From: Candidatus Thiocaldithrix dubininis
Lineage (GTDB): Bacteria; Pseudomonadota; Gammaproteobacteria; Thiotrichales; Thiotrichaceae
Assembly (NCBI GenBank): GCA_029972135.1
Contig: CP124755.1
Location: forward strand, 3,128,001 to 3,192,000
Direction: 5' to 3'
Length of the DNA stretch: 64,000 bases
Below, piece after piece: positions 60,124-64,000 of the stretch; within the stretch, counting starts at the first letter, position 1, and each line of letters starts with the position of its first letter. The notes beneath the pieces were generated by a model that did not search any database, was not told the DNA's origin, and worked only from the letters and a program-made list of their open reading frames with translations. Made by a program: the position numbers and the translations under genes.

Positions 60124-61659
60124 ATGCCAAGCCACCGTCTGCCTTACTACCTCTGCTTGAGTTTGTGGCTAAGCCAAATGGCTTATGCTGAGCCTAATCA
60201 CGCTTCTTTGGTCTTTGCCTATCAAACCGATGCAGCCCCTGTGAGTGGTTATAATGGGCGCACGATACAAGGTTTTTGCAGCGATTTATTTCAAGCCTTA
60301 GAGCAACAAGGCTATTCTTTTAGCCAAGTGCAAACCGTAGATGTTGCCGAGCGTTTTGAAAAATTTGCAGTGCGTTTAAAAGGCAAAGCGGGCGTGCAAT
60401 GTGGTCCCGATTCTAAAACCCGTGAGCGCACAGCTAATTTAAAAGATAAACACGGTGCGTATACTGGCGCATTTTCGGATGTGTTTGCCGTTACCTCAAC
60501 TAAATTATTGGTTCGCAATAGCAAGCTGACAGAATTAGCGCAAAACTCTGAAAAATTAAGAATTGGTTTAATTAAACCGCAAGCCGTTACCAGTAGTTTA
60601 ATTCAACAAGTCTACCCTAACGCCACTATTGTAGCCTTAGCAGACCGTGCCGAAGCGGTTAAACGCCTAACCTTAGCAAGCAATCATGCCAATGCGATTG
60701 ATGCGTACAGTAGCGACGAAATTTTGCTATACAGTATTTTAACCGATGATTTACACGACCCAAAGCAAGGTAAATACAGCATTGAACCTAAGCTTTATGG
60801 TTATTCCCGCGAAGAATATGTGATTACCGTCTATAATGCGCCAGACGTTATTTACGCTATTAATACTTGGTTAAAATCTGATGCAGGGCAAATAGCGATT
60901 GCTAAATTACAACCGCCGAGTGACAAAGCAGAAACTGCTAATAAACCGACTCATTTTTCTTATAGAATTTTACTTGATTTTTTATTAATTTCTATTGCTT
61001 ATCTAATTTGGCATTATATTAGAGCTAAACCGCATAAATCTACTTATCAAACTCCGCATTTGCATACTACGGAGCGCAGCTATTTATCCCAAACCTTGCA
61101 CGATGATATTTTACAATTATTGGTCGTGAGCAAACGTCGTATTGAATTAGGTTTAAAACAATTAAATAATAACAATCCTAAGTATCCCGTAACTTTTAAA
61201 ACAGCTATGCAATTAATTGATGATACGATTGATGAAATTCGGCGTATTTCGCATGAAATTCGCTTAGGCAAACCGGATAAAATCGCGCAAATTATTCGTG
61301 AATTTAGAGAAAGCACAAATATTCCCGTTAATAGTCAATTTAGCATTTCGTGGGCGGCGTTGCCTGATAATACTGTAGAAGCTATTAAGCCAATTTTATT
61401 AGAGGCCTTACGCAATATTGAACGCCATGCCCAAGCCAGTTTAGTCACCTTGAGTTTGCATTTAATTGCGGAAGATACTTATGAATTTTGTATTGAAGAT
61501 AATGGTAAAGGTTTTACGCCAACGCCCGATCAATTAACAGGTATTGGTTTACAGAATATGCAAGCACGGGCAAAGCGTATGTCTGCGTCCTTTAACATAG
61601 TATCGACCCCGAATATTGGTACAAAAATTTGCCTGCAATTTAAAATTAAAGCGGCTTAA
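60124..61659 (+). CDS. NarL-type sensor histidine kinase with periplasmic SBP-like sensor
   Basis: A 511-residue membrane kinase. A signal peptide (1-22) and a periplasmic solute-binding-like domain (25-265, LVFAYQTDAAPVSGYNG) are followed by one membrane helix (280-299). A HisKA_3 dimerisation domain with phospho-accepting His326 in SQTLHDDILQLL and an HATPase with EALRNIERHAQASLV, EDNGKGFTP and TGIGLQNMQARAKR come next. The sensor resembles amino-acid-binding domains, but its ligand is unknown. Its partner regulator is 150 bp downstream. Confidence 0.88.
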   Translation: MPSHRLPYYLCLSLWLSQMAYAEPNHASLVFAYQTDAAPVSGYNGRTIQGFCSDLFQALEQQGYSFSQVQTVDVAERFEKFAVRLKGKAGVQCGPDSKTRERTANLKDKHGAYTGAFSDVFAVTSTKLLVRNSKLTELAQNSEKLRIGLIKPQAVTSSLIQQVYPNATIVALADRAEAVKRLTLASNHANAIDAYSSDEILLYSILTDDLHDPKQGKYSIEPKLYGYSREEYVITVYNAPDVIYAINTWLKSDAGQIAIAKLQPPSDKAETANKPTHFSYRILLDFLLISIAYLIWHYIRAKPHKSTYQTPHLHTTERSYLSQTLHDDILQLLVVSKRRIELGLKQLNNNNPKYPVTFKTAMQLIDDTIDEIRRISHEIRLGKPDKIAQIIREFRESTNIPVNSQFSISWAALPDNTVEAIKPILLEALRNIERHAQASLVTLSLHLIAEDTYEFCIEDNGKGFTPTPDQLTGIGLQNMQARAKRMSASFNIVSTPNIGTKICLQFKIKAA

Positions 61660-61809
61660 CTACGTATGCGTAATTTCACGTATGGCTACTACGCTCACAG
61701 CTATTTAAAATTAAACTGATGATTCAACTTGATATTTATGCGGTAGCGATCACGCTAAGCTGTAAACTTAGCTAAGCTACTAGCATGCTTGTGAAATGAA
61801 ACTAAATTT

Positions 61810-62490
61810 ATGACAACCACCAATATCCGCTTATTGTTAGTCGATGACCACCGTTTAGTGCGGGATGGTTTAGCCGCTATTTTGGAAGATGAAACTGATA
61901 TTACCTTGGTTGGTATGGCAAGTAATGGGCAAGAAGCACTAGAAGCCGCGCAAGCCGTGCAACCGGATATTATTTTGATGGATATTGATATGCCCATTCT
62001 GAATGGTATAGCAGCCACACAGTTATTAACGCAACAACATCCGCAAATTAAAGTGCTGATGTTAACCATGCATAATGAAGACGATTACATTATGCAGGTT
62101 ATGCAAAGTGGGGCGGTGGGTTATGTGCAAAAAAATATTGAGGCGGAATTATTAATTAAAACCTTACGCAGCGTCAGCCAAGGTATTTTGGCGTTCCCGC
62201 CGCTGAAATTCGCATCCCCTAGCCTTGCGCCTGAAGTACCTAAAGCTACCGTAGCTAGCAAGGCTATCTTAACCAAGCGCGAACAAAGTATTGCCGTACT
62301 AAAAGCGCAAGGGCATACCGCTAAAGAGATTGCACGAATTTTATCAAATAATGAAGGCGAACCGATTTCGCATCGCACGGTAGAAGTGCATTTGGCGCAT
62401 GTTTACGAGAAGCTTCAATCCAAATCGGTGTTAGATTTAATTAGTGTATTGCAAGCCGATGGCATTACGCTGCCCAACAGCAGTAAATAA
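61810..62490 (+). CDS. LuxR/NarL family response regulator
   Basis: Two-domain regulator (226 residues) paired with the kinase upstream. The receiver domain has LLLVDDHRLVRDGL and phospho-accepting Asp58 in LMDIDMP. The C-terminal GerE-type helix-turn-helix is ILTKREQSIAVLKAQGHTAKEIA and SHRTVEVHLAHVYEKLQSK in outline. Targets are unknown. A small inverted repeat lies in the 150-bp gap before it (about 61750-61790). The start at 61810 has no strong ribosome binding site. Confidence 0.92.
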   Translation: MTTTNIRLLLVDDHRLVRDGLAAILEDETDITLVGMASNGQEALEAAQAVQPDIILMDIDMPILNGIAATQLLTQQHPQIKVLMLTMHNEDDYIMQVMQSGAVGYVQKNIEAELLIKTLRSVSQGILAFPPLKFASPSLAPEVPKATVASKAILTKREQSIAVLKAQGHTAKEIARILSNNEGEPISHRTVEVHLAHVYEKLQSKSVLDLISVLQADGITLPNSSK

Positions 62491-62535
62491 GATTTTACGC
62501 CTGAGTCTTGCAGCGGTTTTCGCTATACTGTGCAG

Positions 62536-64000
62536 ATGGATATATCACCGATTTTAAACCCCTTAAATAGCCAGCAACGCCTTGCGGTGTCCGCGCCCCT
62601 GCAACCTGTCTTAGTGTTAGCGGGTGCAGGCAGCGGTAAAACCCGCGTGTTGGTACATCGCATTGCGTGGTTAATTGATGTAGAAGGCGCATCACCGTTT
62701 AGTATTTTAGCGGTCACCTTTACCAATAAAGCCGCCAATGAAATGCGCGGGCGTATCCAATCCTTATTAGCTGCGCCGGTGGGTGGCATGTGGGTTGGTA
62801 CCTTTCATGGCTTAGCGCATCGTTTACTACGCTTGCATTGGCAAGTGGCTAAATTACCGCAAACCTTTCAGATTCTGGATTCTGAAGATCAATTACGCAT
62901 GATTAAGCGTATTTTGAAAGGTTTGAATCTGGATGAAACCCATTTTCCGCCGCGCCAAGTCGCCAGTTTTATTAATTCGCGCAAAGACGAAGGTTCACGC
63001 CCCCAACACTTGGAAGATCGTGGCGATTACAGCACGCGGCAATATATCAGTATTTATAGCGCTTACGAAGACGCTTGCCAACGCAATGGCGTGGTGGATT
63101 TTGCGGAATTATTGCTGCGTTCCTTAGAAATACTGAGGGATAACGCCGATTTACAGCAGCATTATCGTGCGCGCTTTAAGCATATTTTGGTCGACGAATT
63201 TCAAGATACGAATAGCTTGCAATATGCATGGCTGCGTTTAATTGCAGGTGACAACAATCCGATTTTTGCAGTGGGCGATGATGACCAATCCATTTACGGT
63301 TGGCGTGGGGCAAAAATCGAAAATATCCGCAATTTCACCAAGCATTTCCCAAAATGCGAAATTGTACGTTTAGAACAAAACTACCGTTCGACTGCCACGA
63401 TTTTGAATGCAGCCAATGCCTTAATTGCTCATAATCGCGGGCGCTTGGGCAAAAATTTATGGACAGCAGATAAAGCAGGCGAACCTTTACAGCTTTATTC
63501 AGCATTTAATGAATTGGATGAAGCGCGTTTCGTAGCGGCTCGTATTCAAAAATGGTTAGAGCAAGGTGGCAAGCGGCGTGATATTGCTATTTTGTATCGT
63601 TCTAATGCGCAATCGCGGGTTTTTGAAACCACCTTTAATGAGTTTCGGATTCCGTATCGAGTGTATGGCGGCTTACGCTTCTTCGAGCGGGCAGAAATTA
63701 AAGACGCGCTGGCCTATTTACGCTTAAGCTTAAATCGAGCGGATGATGCTTCATTTGAACGGGTAGTGAATCACCCTACACGCGGTATTGGCGACCGCAC
63801 CATAGATATTCTGCGCACGCACGCCCGTAGCACTAATACCTCGCTTTGGGAAATGGCAACCCGTGTACACGAATTAGGCGAACTGACCGCGCGTGCGGCA
63901 ACTGCGGTATTGAATTTCGTGCAATTGATTAATCAAATGGCAAGGGATACCGCCGTGTTACCGCTAGGCGAACGTGTACAAACCATAATTGAAATGTCTG
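62536..64000 (+). CDS. uvrD: DNA helicase II UvrD (Rep/UvrD family), partial
   Basis: Superfamily 1A DNA helicase for nucleotide-excision and mismatch repair; the window ends after 488 codons, so the C-terminal part is missing. Motifs: LNSQQRLAV, Walker A LAGAGSGKTRVLVHRI, FTNKAANEMRGRI, GTFHGLAHRLLRLHW, Walker B LVDEFQDTN, GDDDQSIYGWRGA and LEQNYRST. The MDISPILNPLNSQQRLAV start resembles UvrD more than Rep. It begins 45 bp after the response-regulator gene, without obvious functional link. Confidence 0.92.
   Translation, partial: MDISPILNPLNSQQRLAVSAPLQPVLVLAGAGSGKTRVLVHRIAWLIDVEGASPFSILAVTFTNKAANEMRGRIQSLLAAPVGGMWVGTFHGLAHRLLRLHWQVAKLPQTFQILDSEDQLRMIKRILKGLNLDETHFPPRQVASFINSRKDEGSRPQHLEDRGDYSTRQYISIYSAYEDACQRNGVVDFAELLLRSLEILRDNADLQQHYRARFKHILVDEFQDTNSLQYAWLRLIAGDNNPIFAVGDDDQSIYGWRGAKIENIRNFTKHFPKCEIVRLEQNYRSTATILNAANALIAHNRGRLGKNLWTADKAGEPLQLYSAFNELDEARFVAARIQKWLEQGGKRRDIAILYRSNAQSRVFETTFNEFRIPYRVYGGLRFFERAEIKDALAYLRLSLNRADDASFERVVNHPTRGIGDRTIDILRTHARSTNTSLWEMATRVHELGELTARAATAVLNFVQLINQMARDTAVLPLGERVQTIIEMS

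Overview
The window is a gammaproteobacterial chromosome segment with short gaps and many overlapping operons. dapA-bamC, class Ia nrdA/nrdB, gspKLMN, darP, nudE, proC-yggT-yggU, queG, nhaD and an Entner-Doudoroff operon fit a member of the Thiotrichales (Thiothrix/Thiolinea-like). That placement is inference from gene content; no rRNA or tRNA gene was seen.

Layout. 1-476: right end of an IS982-type element cutting the 3' end of a metallo-beta-lactamase gene in a dapA-bamC operon. 3.2-13 kb: housekeeping and envelope genes (bcp, PhoH family, DedA, TPR, C39-like, darP, Rieske, DUF1287, queG, pdxH), a MITE-like inverted-repeat element at 9928-10027 and three stacked hairpins at 12346-12440. 13-20 kb: a lipoprotein coupled to a lone precorrin-8X methylmutase, nhaD, and zwf-edd-eda behind a perfect dyad that reaches the ribosome binding site. 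20-23.5 kb: ung facing thiS-thiG-trmB, a small VapB-tail-like protein and an unknown gene.

23.6-31.9 kb is the nrd operon. NrdA and NrdB each carry an intein with LAGLIDADG-like motifs. A C5-methyltransferase/restriction endonuclease pair sits between nrdA and nrdB and is flanked by a 33-bp duplication of the nrdA 3' end. Upstream lie two NrdR-like boxes around a promoter and a terminator-like hairpin in the nrdA leader.

32.1-34.2 kb is a probable MNIO (DUF692) RiPP cluster. Its exported precursor carries EGKCG motifs on both sides of two EF-hands, and it is followed by the DUF692 oxidase and a DUF2063 partner. 34.2-38.9 kb is an AT-rich accessory stretch: a coupled beta-helix/ankyrin pair, a phage-O-like replication protein, an exported protein broken by an 8-bp tandem repeat, and a frameshifted small membrane protein.

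38.9-50 kb: HPP/TetR divergent pair with a 40-bp operator, AraC-type regulator, comM, yrfG, nudE, cysQ, gshA, an RRM/RGG protein with a structured leader, yggU-yggT-proC, and a 41-bp minisatellite. 50-64 kb: slt-gspK-gspL-gspM-gspN, a VapBC-like pair, polA, a PD-(D/E)XK protein, a two-component system and the start of uvrD (cut by the window end).
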